Assembly: GCA_016716305.1 (NCBI GenBank)
Contig: JADJWP010000002.1
Span: 3,222,501 to 3,286,500, forward strand
DNA length: 64,000 bases
DNA from: Chloracidobacterium sp.
GTDB lineage: Bacteria; Acidobacteriota; Blastocatellia; Pyrinomonadales; Pyrinomonadaceae
Direction: 5' to 3'
Shown here: positions 1 through 8,682 of the stretch, in pieces
How the letters are laid out: every line of letters starts with the position of its first letter
How positions within the stretch are numbered: position 1 is the stretch's first letter
Position numbers and translations under genes: made by a program
The notes under the pieces: generated by a model
Databases searched by the model: none
What the model saw: the letters and a program-made list of their open reading frames with translations, nothing else
What the model was told of the DNA's origin: nothing

Positions 1-1
1 C

Positions 2-274
2 AATGCCGAAAGTTCGGTGTTTCTCAGATACGCCGTCGGACTCGCCAGGGAACGCGGCTACAAGGTTGCGAATCTGGATGCGACCGTTCATCTCGAGTAT
101 CCAAAATTGCGCCCGTACATCGAGGATATTCGCAGGGGACTCGCCCTTTCGCTCGAGATCGAAACCACCCAGATCAGTGTGAAGGCCAAAACAAGTGAGG
201 GCGTCGATGCTGTCGGTGGTCGGCAAGCCGTTAGGGCTGACGCGGTCGTGCTGTTAGAAATAAGCAGCAGTTGA
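2..274 (+). CDS. ispF: 2-C-methyl-D-erythritol 2,4-cyclodiphosphate synthase, C-terminal part
   Basis: The gene enters from the left edge and is open from base 2, so only the last 90 residues are seen. IspF makes methylerythritol 2,4-cyclodiphosphate in the non-mevalonate isoprenoid pathway in the cytoplasm. The visible part has the family's NLDATV strand, the PKLRPYI helix, and the closing VSVKAKTSEG-like strand (here ISVKAKTSEGVDAVGG) followed by a hydrophobic end (AVVLLEI). The N-terminal metal-binding Asp and His residues lie outside the window. A GTG at 17 is in frame but is internal to the conserved fold, so it is not the start. Confidence 0.88.
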   Translation, partial: NAESSVFLRYAVGLARERGYKVANLDATVHLEYPKLRPYIEDIRRGLALSLEIETTQISVKAKTSEGVDAVGGRQAVRADAVVLLEISSS

Positions 275-364
275 TGGTCCGACATTGAATGTAACGTCCT
301 CCAACAGATGGACTTGCTGACTGCCCTTGTGCGAAACTTGGGCAGTTTTTGTTTTCCATATTCA

Positions 365-1684
365 ATGCGGCCACAAGAGATCATCGCAATTAAACGAGAC
401 GGCGGAGAGCTTTCGCATTCAGAGATCGGTGCTTTTATCGATGGTGTTTGCGATGGTTCTTGGGCCGATTACCAGATCACTGCAATGGTCATGGCGATGT
501 TCATTCGCGGGATGAACCTTGCCGAACAGGACGCCATCACTGATGCAATGCTTCGGTCCGGCGAGGTACTCAGTTTTGAAGAGATCGGCAAACCCAAGGT
601 CGACAAGCATTCGACCGGCGGGGTCGGGGATAAGACGTCCCTGATAATCGCACCACTTGCCGCAGCGTGCGGTCTGGCCGTCCCGATGATATCAGGCCGC
701 GGCCTCGGACATACCGGTGGAACTTTGGATAAGCTCGAGGCGATACCGGGATTTAACGTTCGCCTTTCGAAGCAGGAGTTTCATTCTGTCATCGACGATT
801 GCGGTTACGCGATGGCTGGTCAGACAGCTGAGATCGCTCCGGCGGATCGAAAGCTTTACGCTCTCCGCGATGCGACTGCAACGGTCCCATGCATCCCACT
901 GATCGTTGCATCCATAATGTCAAAGAAGCTCGCCGAAGGGCTCGATGTACTAGTTCTGGACGTGAAGACCGGGTCGGGAGCATTCATGCAGAGGTTCGAG
1001 GACTCGCGAAAGCTCGCTGAGGCAATGGTAATGACCGGCACCAACTTTGGCGTCAGGACCGAAGCGGTGATCTCGGATATGGGCCAGCCTCTCGGCAGAT
1101 TTGTCGGCAATGCGCTTGAGACGTATGAATGCATCAAGATACTTAAAGGCGAGCCATTACCGGGAAGCGAATCAACATTTGAACTTTCTCTCGACCTGAC
1201 TTCGCGCTTGCTGGTGCTAGCCGGTGTATCGGCGGACCTCGGTACTGCACGACGGTTGGCGACAGCAAAGATAGATAGCGGGAACGCATTCGAGCGTTTT
1301 TGCCGCAATCTCGAACTCCAGGGCGGCGACCTTTCCGTTTGTGACGATCCGGAAAAGCTTGTCGATCCAACCCTGACCAAGGTCGAGATCAAGGCCGAGA
1401 ATTCAGGCTGCATTTCAGAGATCGACACGCTCGCAATAGGAAATGCGATCGTCGAGATCGGCGGCGGCCGCACCCGCGCCGAAGATAAGATAGATCATGC
1501 AATAGGTTATGCGAGCATTTCACGGATCGGTGATCGTGTGATTACGGGGCAACCGATCGGCGAGCTATATTGCAGATCTGAGGAACAGGCCGATTCGATT
1601 GCGGCAAAGTTGAGACGTTCCTACCAAATACTTGACACGCAGATCACTCCTCCGCCGCTGATCCACAGGACAATTTCCAACTGA
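365..1684 (+). CDS. deoA: Pyrimidine-nucleoside (thymidine) phosphorylase
   Basis: Cleaves thymidine, deoxyuridine or uridine with phosphate to the free base and (deoxy)ribose 1-phosphate, a cytoplasmic salvage and catabolic step. The start at 365 gives 439 residues and the usual opening MRPQEIIAIKRDG; an in-frame ATG at 308 would add 19 atypical residues. Visible motifs are the phosphate-binding KHSTGGVGDK near residue 80, the family signature SGRGLGHTGGTLDKLEAIPG near 115, and KTGSGAFM near 200. Length matches E. coli DeoA (440). The BMP-type nucleoside uptake genes begin 1.3 kb downstream, which fits uptake and breakdown of nucleosides. Whether it is thymidine-specific or accepts uridine cannot be told from sequence reading. 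No clear Shine-Dalgarno precedes either start. Confidence 0.93.
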   Translation: MRPQEIIAIKRDGGELSHSEIGAFIDGVCDGSWADYQITAMVMAMFIRGMNLAEQDAITDAMLRSGEVLSFEEIGKPKVDKHSTGGVGDKTSLIIAPLAAACGLAVPMISGRGLGHTGGTLDKLEAIPGFNVRLSKQEFHSVIDDCGYAMAGQTAEIAPADRKLYALRDATATVPCIPLIVASIMSKKLAEGLDVLVLDVKTGSGAFMQRFEDSRKLAEAMVMTGTNFGVRTEAVISDMGQPLGRFVGNALETYECIKILKGEPLPGSESTFELSLDLTSRLLVLAGVSADLGTARRLATAKIDSGNAFERFCRNLELQGGDLSVCDDPEKLVDPTLTKVEIKAENSGCISEIDTLAIGNAIVEIGGGRTRAEDKIDHAIGYASISRIGDRVITGQPIGELYCRSEEQADSIAAKLRRSYQILDTQITPPPLIHRTISN

Positions 1685-1774
1685 ATTTCTTCGCAAGTAT
1701 TCCACTTCCCGAACGTTCGAACTGCAGACGATCTCAAAGGGCGGCGATCTGAGCATATTTAAGGAGCGAACGAA

Positions 1775-2953
1775 ATGGAACATAAATTCTTCAAAGTCGC
1801 GATATTGTTACTCGCATTTGTTGTGGGTGTTGCATTTGCGGGTATTTCATACATCAACCGCGAGATCCCGCGGGTCGAGGTTGAAGAGATACACGAGGCC
1901 GGACCTGAAACAAACGAGCCGACTCAAGGCAAGACCCTCGAAATGGTATTTGTCCTAGATACGACCGGGTCAATGGGCGGCTTGCTCGACGGAGCTAAAC
2001 AAAAGATCTGGAGCATCGTTAATGAAGTGATGCAAAAACAGTCAAAGCCAGACGTTCGCGTCGGCTTCGTTGCGTATCGAGATCGGAATGATGAGTATGT
2101 CACCCAGATCGTGCCAATATCATCAGATCTCGACGCGGTCTATTCTAAACTAATGGACCTGGAAGCCGGCGGCGGTGGTGACACGCCTGAAAGCGTTCGG
2201 AAGGCGTTAGCTGAAGGTGTGGAAAAGGCAGGATGGTCGAAGTCCGGGGCAGCGAAGATCATCTTTCTTGTCGGCGATGCTCCTCCGCAGAATTACAGCG
2301 GCGAGCCTGATGTTCTCGCAACGACGACGGTCGCTGTTCGAAGGAATATTGTCGTGAACACGATACAATGCGGCGATGACCACGAAACACGGTCGATCTG
2401 GCAACAGGTTGCAAGAGCAGGACAAGGCAAATACTTTGCGATCGCACAGAACGGCGGGGTTGAAGAGATAAACACGCCGTTCGATTCGCGAATCGCAGAG
2501 CTCGGTCAAAAACTCGGGGGTACATTCATTGCCTACGGCGCACCGACACGACGTGCCGATCTCTCTATGGCGGCTGCAGAGACGGAATCGAAGATGGCGA
2601 ATGCGGCGTCCAATACTGCGAGAGCCGACCGGGCGCTGAATAAAGCGGTGAACAAAGACGCTTACAATGGCGATCTGATCCAGGACATGGAGCGAGGAAG
2701 AATCAAGCTCGACGAGGTAAAGGCTGAAGATCTGCCGGACGATCTGCAAAGGGTCTCGCCGGCAGAGAGACAGCGGCAAGTGGATGCCCGGATCGCAGAA
2801 AGAAAGAAGATACGGCAAGAGATCCTCGAACTATCGAAACAGCGAGAAGCATTTCTTCGGGCTGAGGGGACGCGTTCAGGCCGCTCGGGCGGGTTCGACT
2901 CCGCAGTTCGAGCGGCACTTGCCGACCAACTGGCTCGACGCGGCATCGAATAG
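1775..2953 (+). CDS. Membrane-anchored von Willebrand factor A domain protein
   Basis: A 392-residue protein with a single N-terminal membrane helix (about residues 7-27), so probably anchored and facing the periplasm. A vWA domain follows from about residue 55. Its metal-binding (MIDAS) motif is DTTGSMGG, with Thr at the usual first Ser position, and a later GGGGDTPESV carries the expected Thr and Asp. The C-terminal third (about 260-392) is charged and helical, with an E/R/K-rich stretch likely to form a coiled coil. The start has a good ribosome site (AAGGAG at 1760). No secretion or chelatase partner is nearby, so the role, probably protein or matrix binding, is unknown. Confidence 0.8.
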   Translation: MEHKFFKVAILLLAFVVGVAFAGISYINREIPRVEVEEIHEAGPETNEPTQGKTLEMVFVLDTTGSMGGLLDGAKQKIWSIVNEVMQKQSKPDVRVGFVAYRDRNDEYVTQIVPISSDLDAVYSKLMDLEAGGGGDTPESVRKALAEGVEKAGWSKSGAAKIIFLVGDAPPQNYSGEPDVLATTTVAVRRNIVVNTIQCGDDHETRSIWQQVARAGQGKYFAIAQNGGVEEINTPFDSRIAELGQKLGGTFIAYGAPTRRADLSMAAAETESKMANAASNTARADRALNKAVNKDAYNGDLIQDMERGRIKLDEVKAEDLPDDLQRVSPAERQRQVDARIAERKKIRQEILELSKQREAFLRAEGTRSGRSGGFDSAVRAALADQLARRGIE

Positions 2954-3040
2954 ATGGTTCGCCTTCGATACTTCCTTGCCCAAAACCTTAGATGTTTGTA
3001 AGCTAATGAGGCTGACCACCCTTTGGTAAGCAAATAGTCT

Positions 3041-4099
3041 ATGAACATCAACACGATAAAAATGGCGATGCTCGGCATGATCGCCATTTTCACTGTTTCG
3101 TCGTGCGCAGTGCGTTCGGAGACAAAGCGAGTTGGCTGCAGCACGCGTGTCGGGATAGTTTTTGACATTGGCGGTAAAAATGATCGTTCGTTCAATGCGG
3201 CCGCCTGGGAAGGCGTAAAGCGTGCAGAAAAGGAATTGAATATCTGCCTCTACGACGTTGAACCGGGAAATCCGACTTCGATCGAGCCTGCGATGCGCGC
3301 CTTTGCAGAGAAGAACTTTGACCTTGTCGTCGGGGTGGGCTTCGCTCAAGGGCCGATCATGCAAAAAGTCGCGATCGACTATCCCGAAGTGAAGTTTGCG
3401 ATCGTGGACGGTGTCATCTTCGAAAAGGACGGGAAGACACCGAAACGAAATGTAGCTTCTCTAGTTTTCCGTGAGCACGAAGGCTCATATCTTGTGGGCA
3501 TGATAGCCGCGGCGAAATCGCGGACTGGTGTCCTGGGCTTTCTGGGCGGAATGGACATTCCGCTTATTCATCGATTCAACAAAGGCTACGAAGAAGGAGC
3601 AAAGGCGGTAAACCCGAAGATCCAAATAGTGACAAACTATGTTGGCGTGACCGACCATGCATGGAACAATCCGGGAAAGGGCAAAGAACTCGCCCTTTCG
3701 CAGATCGAGAAAGGTGCGGACGTAATCTTCACCGCAGCCGGGAATTCCGGGCTTGGTGCCTTCGATGCTGTTGAGCAATACGGTCAGAACATGGATGGCC
3801 AGGCGAACCGATTCGTGATCGGGGTCGATTCCAATCAGAACGGCGTAAAACCAGGATTTGTTCTCACCTCGATGGTAAAACGGGTCGACAACGCTGTCTA
3901 TGACGCCGTCAAAGAGGTGATCGAAGGTAAGTTTCAGGGCGGGTTCCATGTATTCGGACTCGACAAGGATGGCGTTGCATATGCGATGGATGAATTCAAC
4001 GAACCGCTGGTCCCGGCGAACGTTATCGAACGTGTAGAAGCAGCAAAAGCAAAAATAGTTGCCGGAGAGATCAAGGTGACCGACGCGATGGCGAATTAG
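3041..4099 (+). CDS. BMP-family (PnrA/NupA-type) substrate-binding lipoprotein of a nucleoside ABC importer
   Basis: A 352-residue binding protein with a lipoprotein signal: hydrophobic helix, then the lipobox VSSC with Cys near residue 22. The mature part has the basic membrane protein fold: VGIVFDIGGKNDRSFN near the start, VVGVGFAQGP, and FLGGMDIPLIHRFNKGY near residue 170, typical of purine-nucleoside receptors such as TmpC/PnrA and of NupA. It should capture nucleosides on the outer face of the inner membrane. The ATPase gene begins 7 bases downstream, so the two are co-translated. With the nucleoside phosphorylase upstream, nucleoside uptake is the best reading. No permease gene is adjacent. 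Confidence 0.9.
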   Translation: MNINTIKMAMLGMIAIFTVSSCAVRSETKRVGCSTRVGIVFDIGGKNDRSFNAAAWEGVKRAEKELNICLYDVEPGNPTSIEPAMRAFAEKNFDLVVGVGFAQGPIMQKVAIDYPEVKFAIVDGVIFEKDGKTPKRNVASLVFREHEGSYLVGMIAAAKSRTGVLGFLGGMDIPLIHRFNKGYEEGAKAVNPKIQIVTNYVGVTDHAWNNPGKGKELALSQIEKGADVIFTAAGNSGLGAFDAVEQYGQNMDGQANRFVIGVDSNQNGVKPGFVLTSMVKRVDNAVYDAVKEVIEGKFQGGFHVFGLDKDGVAYAMDEFNEPLVPANVIERVEAAKAKIVAGEIKVTDAMAN

Positions 4100-4106
4100 G
4101 AAAGCG

Positions 4107-5600
4107 ATGCTCGAAGTACGAAACGTCAGGAAGGTATTCGGAGATTGTGTCGCAAACGACGATGTGTCTCTAAAGGTCGAAAATGGCACGATTCATGCCA
4201 TCGTAGGCGAGAACGGGGCAGGCAAATCTACCGTGATGCGCGTGGTTTATGGGTTTTATAACCCGGACGCCGGCGAGATATTGGTGGACGGAAAGCCGGT
4301 TGCGATTCGAAATCCACACGACGCTATCGCCCTCGGCATAGGTATGGTGCATCAGCATTTCTTGCTGGTCGATACGATGACGGTCGCGGAGAATATTGTC
4401 CTCGGCGCAGAAACCGGCTCGACGGTGAACCTCGATCTCGATAAGGCCGAACACGATATCAAAAAGCTATCTGATGATCTGAAACTCGATGTTGACCCAG
4501 CCGCGTTGATCGAGGACCTCTCGGTCGGGGCTCAGCAGCGGGTCGAATTGCTAAAAGCCCTATACCGCGATGCCAGGCTGCTGATCCTGGATGAGCCGAC
4601 TGCGGTGCTGACACCGCAGGAGGTCGAAGAGTTTTTCAAAATACTGCGGCGTATGAAGGCGCAGGGCAAGACCATCATCATTATTACCCACAAACTTGAG
4701 GAAGTCCTCGCGATTTCCGATGAGGTTACCGTCATGCGCGATGGCAGATCGGTGGGTAACGTGAGAACCTCTGAAACGAACGCGAAAGAGTTGGCGAGGA
4801 TGATAGTTGGCCGTGAGGTGCTTCTCCGGGTCGATAAACCGGAGTCGAAGCCAACCGATGTCGTTTTGGAAGTAAGGAATCTGTCGGTTCGGGGAAAGCA
4901 CGATGTGGCGGTCGACGACATTTCTTTCGAGGTCCGAGCCGGCGAGATCGTCGGGATAGCCGGGATCGAGGGTAACGGCCAGACCGAGCTTGTTGAGGCC
5001 CTAGCTGGTTTGGTGCGTTGTTCGGGTGGTTCGATCTGGTTTGACGGACGGGATGTGACATCTCTTGATGCCAGGCGGAAGAAGGAACTCGGTATCGCGC
5101 ACATCCCGGAAGACCGACAAAAACGAGGACTCCTGCTTAATTCTGATCTTGCCGAAAACGCGATCTTGGGCGTCCATTATCGACCACCGGTCACGTTTGG
5201 CCTTGGCATTATTGACAACAGCGTTGTCAGATCGCGCGTTGCACAGATCATCGAAGATTTTGATGTACGTCCGCCCAATCCGTCCTTGACTGCAAAAGCA
5301 CTGTCTGGCGGCAACCAGCAGAAACTGATAATCGGGCGCGAATTTGGCCATCAGCCGAAATTGCTGCTTGTTTCACAACCGACCCGCGGGGTCGATATCG
5401 GGGCGATCGAGTTTATCCATCGAAAATTGATCGAAATGCGTGATGCAGGCACGGCTGTCCTGTTGATCTCGGCAGAGCTCGAAGAAGTGACGGCACTTGC
5501 CGATCGGTTGATGGTCATTCGCGAAGGGAAGATCGTCGGCGAGGTCGATCCGACGAGTACGACCAGTGAGTCCATAGGTTTACTGATGACCGGAGGTTAG
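4107..5600 (+). CDS. Sugar/nucleoside-type ABC importer ATPase with two nucleotide-binding domains
   Basis: A 497-residue fused ATPase of the RbsA/NupO class, energising the importer that uses the preceding binding protein. The first domain is complete: Walker A GENGAGKST near residue 35, signature LSVGAQQRV, Walker B LLILDEPTAV. The second domain is degenerate as usual in this class: GIEGNGQTE in place of Walker A, a good signature LSGGNQQKL, and LLLVSQPTRG where the Walker B Asp-Glu is replaced by Ser-Gln. Only the first site should hydrolyse ATP. Membrane permeases normally follow this gene; here a VOC protein follows instead, so the permeases must be encoded elsewhere or are missing. Confidence 0.93.
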   Translation: MLEVRNVRKVFGDCVANDDVSLKVENGTIHAIVGENGAGKSTVMRVVYGFYNPDAGEILVDGKPVAIRNPHDAIALGIGMVHQHFLLVDTMTVAENIVLGAETGSTVNLDLDKAEHDIKKLSDDLKLDVDPAALIEDLSVGAQQRVELLKALYRDARLLILDEPTAVLTPQEVEEFFKILRRMKAQGKTIIIITHKLEEVLAISDEVTVMRDGRSVGNVRTSETNAKELARMIVGREVLLRVDKPESKPTDVVLEVRNLSVRGKHDVAVDDISFEVRAGEIVGIAGIEGNGQTELVEALAGLVRCSGGSIWFDGRDVTSLDARRKKELGIAHIPEDRQKRGLLLNSDLAENAILGVHYRPPVTFGLGIIDNSVVRSRVAQIIEDFDVRPPNPSLTAKALSGGNQQKLIIGREFGHQPKLLLVSQPTRGVDIGAIEFIHRKLIEMRDAGTAVLLISAELEEVTALADRLMVIREGKIVGEVDPTSTTSESIGLLMTGG

Positions 5601-5618
5601 CCGGAATGGTCCTAACCT

Positions 5619-5999
5619 GTGAAAATGGTTGAGTTCAAAAGCGTCGCGCCGAATTTTGTTGTCGCTGACGTTGTCGCAACAGCGGAGTATTATCGCGACG
5701 TGTTCGGTTTTGAGATACTTGGTTTCTTTGGCGAGCCGCCGGTGTTCGCAATGGTAGGCCGAGGCGGCGCGGAATTTCATTTCGGAAAGGCGGACGCCGA
5801 ACCGCAGCGGACAAACCTCGAATTTCGTCAGATCAGCAGTGACGCATATATATGGGTATCGGACATCGAGGAATTGTTTAAGGAGCTAACAGCCGCAGGT
5901 GCGGACATTATCCTTGGCCCCGTTCGTCGGGTCTACGATTGCGTCGAACTTGAAGTACGGGACTGTAACGGATTCAAACTAGTTTTCTCACAAGGGTGA
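5619..5999 (+). CDS. VOC (glyoxalase/bleomycin-resistance fold) family protein
   Basis: A 126-residue protein with the two beta-alpha-beta-beta-beta modules of the vicinal oxygen chelate fold. The segments VAPNFVVADVVATAEYYRDVFGFE and the closing LEVRDCNGFKLVFSQG match the family's first and last strands. Such proteins bind a metal and act as lyases, dioxygenases or drug binders; the substrate cannot be inferred. GTG at 5619 and ATG at 5625 are both possible starts. It begins 18 bases after the ABC ATPase, so it may be in the same transcript. Its stop codon abuts, with no gap, the stop of the convergent aminotransferase. Confidence 0.78.
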   Translation: MKMVEFKSVAPNFVVADVVATAEYYRDVFGFEILGFFGEPPVFAMVGRGGAEFHFGKADAEPQRTNLEFRQISSDAYIWVSDIEELFKELTAAGADIILGPVRRVYDCVELEVRDCNGFKLVFSQG

Positions 6000-7208
6000 T
6001 CACGCTGCCTTGACGTCCTTCACTCCAAACATCGAAACAAGCCTCTCGACGGCCTGATGCAGATTTTCAATTGACGTCGCATACGAAAATCGAAGAAATC
6101 CGTCGGCACCAAAACCAGCACCGTCAGTCACGACCGTAAAAGCTTCGTTCAACATTGCCTCAGCTACGTCCGCCGAATTAGCGAATTGCTCCCCGAGCAT
6201 TTCGCCGACATCAACAAAAGCATAAAATGCTCCCTCGGGCATCGGACATCTGAAACCTTTGATCGTGTTCAATGCTGGGATCAACCAATCGCGCCGACGA
6301 TGATATTCAACGAGCATATCATTTACAGCGTTCATCGAGGCATCATGATCTGCCATCGCCATCGCACAAGCGTATTGTACGAACGACGTTGGGTGCGTCG
6401 CCGAATGGCTTTGGAGCTTTACCATTGCCTTCGTCCATTCCGGGCTGGCGATCGTGTACCCCGCCCGCCAACCGGTCATAGCATAAGTTTTTGAAAAGCT
6501 GCCCGCAACGCAAACGAACTCGCGGAGTTCCGGCGGAAGGCTCGCCGACGAAAAGACCTCACCTGGCGGATATGCGAAGAAAAGATAGCATTCGTCCGTT
6601 AGGACATAGACGCCGTTTTCCGCACACGTCTCGACTATCCTGACCATTTCGCGCGGAGGTATTACCCTTCCGGTCGGGTTGTTGGGCGAATTGACGATCA
6701 GGAGTTTGGTCTTATCGGTGATCGCCGCCTTGACCTGTTCGGCAGTCAGCACGAACTCGGTTTCTGCTGTCTCGATAAAGACGTTCTTTGCCCCGCAAAA
6801 AGCACCGATCTCGGGGAATGTGACCCAATATGGTTTAGGTATAAGCAATTCGTCGCCGGGATTGAGTATCGTGCACGCTGCGTTAAAAAGGGCTTGTTTA
6901 CCTCCGCACGACGCCGCGATCGATGACACTGAAAGTTCGGCCCCGAACCGCTCGGCATAAAAGGACGCGATCGATTCCTGAAATATTTTGAGACCGGAAC
7001 TTGGTGTATATTTCGTAAGGCCCTTAGCCAGGCCTTCGACAGCGTATTCCTTGATAAAGGCCGGCGTTTCAAAGTCGGGTTCGCCGACCGTCAGGTCGAT
7101 AACGCTATGCCCTTTTTCACGCAGATCCGCTGCTGCCTGAGCCGCTAGAAGCGTTGAAGAGCCCTTCATCGCCGCGACTCTTTCAGAAACAGGAAATGAT
7201 TTCGACAT
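6000..7208 (-). CDS. Class I/II pyridoxal-phosphate aminotransferase (aspartate aminotransferase-like)
   Basis: A 402-residue fold-type I aminotransferase. The N-terminal motif VIDLTVGEPDFETP, NSPNNPTGRV around residue 180 (substrate/cofactor contacts), and SFSKTYAMTGWRAGY near residue 240 with the Schiff-base lysine are all present. The sequence is closest in style to bacterial AspC/AspB of the Thermus type, which transfer amino groups between aspartate or aromatic amino acids and 2-oxoglutarate. Prephenate aminotransferases share this form, so substrate range is uncertain. coaD lies next on the same strand across a 58-base gap. Confidence 0.9.
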   Translation of the reverse strand: MSKSFPVSERVAAMKGSSTLLAAQAAADLREKGHSVIDLTVGEPDFETPAFIKEYAVEGLAKGLTKYTPSSGLKIFQESIASFYAERFGAELSVSSIAASCGGKQALFNAACTILNPGDELLIPKPYWVTFPEIGAFCGAKNVFIETAETEFVLTAEQVKAAITDKTKLLIVNSPNNPTGRVIPPREMVRIVETCAENGVYVLTDECYLFFAYPPGEVFSSASLPPELREFVCVAGSFSKTYAMTGWRAGYTIASPEWTKAMVKLQSHSATHPTSFVQYACAMAMADHDASMNAVNDMLVEYHRRRDWLIPALNTIKGFRCPMPEGAFYAFVDVGEMLGEQFANSADVAEAMLNEAFTVVTDGAGFGADGFLRFSYATSIENLHQAVERLVSMFGVKDVKAA

Positions 7209-7265
7209 TTAGGTATCTTATCCTATAGCGAACTAGTCAATGAACAGCCGGTATGCGGGCCGCGC

Positions 7266-7757
7266 TTACCTGCCTGATTTTTCACGCATTTTGGCCTCGA
7301 CCAGCTCGGGAATCAAGCCATCGACGTGACCTCCGAGTTCGAAGACCTGCTTCATCAGCGTCGACGAAACGTATGAATATTCCTCGCCCGCCATTAGAAA
7401 GACCGTTTCGATCGAGGGTTCAAGTTTGCGGTTCATCAACGCCATTCGAAGTTCATATTCGTAATCGCTTACGGCGCGTATGCCGCGAACGATCGCAGTT
7501 GCATTCTTTTCCTTTGCAAAATGAGCCGTGAGGCCTGAAAAACTGTCTACGACCAATCGGCAGGAGTGCCCATTTAACGAGGGCAATATTTCGGCGATCA
7601 TCGCACATCGTTCTTCGACCGTAAACATCGGATTCTTCTCCGGATTGTTCAAGATTGCAATAATTATTTCGTCGAATAGCGGAAGGCTGCGCTTGATGAT
7701 ATCAAGGTGTCCGTTCGTAAGTGGATCGAAAGAGCCCGGGAAGATTGCACGACGCAT
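7266..7757 (-). CDS. coaD: Pantetheine-phosphate adenylyltransferase
   Basis: Transfers AMP from ATP to 4'-phosphopantetheine, the penultimate step of coenzyme A synthesis, in the cytoplasm. The 163-residue length is typical. Visible motifs are the nucleotidyl-transferase opening AIFPGSFDPLTNGHLDII, with the (T/H)xGH-type TNGH, the conserved IVRGIRAVSDYEYE near residue 90, and SYVSSTLMKQV near 130 that completes the ATP site. The start at 7757 begins MRRAIFPGSFDP, as in most CoaD proteins. It is probably transcribed on its own. Confidence 0.96.
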   Translation of the reverse strand: MRRAIFPGSFDPLTNGHLDIIKRSLPLFDEIIIAILNNPEKNPMFTVEERCAMIAEILPSLNGHSCRLVVDSFSGLTAHFAKEKNATAIVRGIRAVSDYEYELRMALMNRKLEPSIETVFLMAGEEYSYVSSTLMKQVFELGGHVDGLIPELVEAKMREKSGR

Positions 7758-7810
7758 AATTGTAGGGATCGGATAATTAGAACGCGTTCTGGTTCGTGCG
7801 TTCGGGATGC

Positions 7811-8599
7811 TTAAAAGTTCATGGCTAACAGCTTCTTTCCCTTTGCAACTGCTTCGGTATGTTCCGGGATGAATGCGGGGTCTGGTTTGAGGTCAAACAA
7901 CGCATCAAGCTGCTTGCGGGCATCCGCGTCACGCTTTACCGCGAGATATGCTTCGGCCAGGTGCAGCCTTATATTCGCGTTGTCTTTGTTAATGCCGAGC
8001 CCTTTTTCCAAATATTCGACCGCCTTCTCTGCTTTTCCGCCCTTCAGGTTGCGTGTCTCCATTTCAAGCTGGCCCAGGGCATCAAATGCACTTGCACCCT
8101 GATAGCCCGGATCGATCGCAACCACTTTTAACATCGCCTCTCGTATATCGTCGACGGACTTGATCCCGACCGTGATCGGACTGAGCCTCGAAAGCTCACC
8201 GAGATTGGCCGCGTACCAAAAATGTCCTTCCGGGCTGGATGGTTGAACACGCGAAGCAATGCGGCCCGCGTCGCGCCCGGTTTCGAAGATCTTATTCGCT
8301 TCGTTTTCAGATTCGGTACGTTTGCCAAGGAAATAGCTGAATTTTGCAAACTTCCATTCAACTTCATAGTTTCTTTCGGCCGGATTGCGCGCCTCTGATA
8401 GTACTTTTACCGCCTTTCTCAAACTCTCGATATCCTCCCGGGCAGCAAACAGCTTCTCAGCCGTCTCAATTGCCGGTCCGATCGTGATAGCACCCGGCGA
8501 GCCCGGCGAGGTTTCGCCGTCCGCACGCATTGAACATGACGACTGTAGGCACAATGTAATTACAAATGTAATTAAAACGTAAAGTTTGCACGAATTCAT
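7811..8599 (-). CDS. TPR-repeat lipoprotein (TatT-like)
   Basis: Starting at 8599 gives 262 residues with a clean lipoprotein signal, MNSCKLYVLITFVITLC, then lipobox LQSSC with Cys at residue 22; an upstream ATG at 8653 would add 18 residues and spoil the signal. The mature part is helical with tetratricopeptide-like pairs, clearest near the C-terminus (AVEYLEKGLGINKDNANIRL, then ADARKQLDAL). The arrangement, including a GHFWYAANLG helix, resembles TatT, a lipoprotein of TRAP-type transport in Treponema, but no TRAP permease is near. It probably scaffolds a complex in the periplasm. It diverges from the HAD gene across 83 bases. Confidence 0.72.
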   Translation of the reverse strand: MNSCKLYVLITFVITLCLQSSCSMRADGETSPGSPGAITIGPAIETAEKLFAAREDIESLRKAVKVLSEARNPAERNYEVEWKFAKFSYFLGKRTESENEANKIFETGRDAGRIASRVQPSSPEGHFWYAANLGELSRLSPITVGIKSVDDIREAMLKVVAIDPGYQGASAFDALGQLEMETRNLKGGKAEKAVEYLEKGLGINKDNANIRLHLAEAYLAVKRDADARKQLDALFDLKPDPAFIPEHTEAVAKGKKLLAMNF

Positions 8600-8682
8600 G
8601 TCGCAATTCCTCGCCAACGTGCTAATATTCTCCGCATATAGAGCGGACATCAAAGTTGCGACTAAAATAGCACAAAGCCCGT

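Noticed and set aside
3485..4189. 234-codon minus-strand frame
   Set aside because: It overlaps the binding-protein gene and the start of the ATPase gene, both with strong family motifs.
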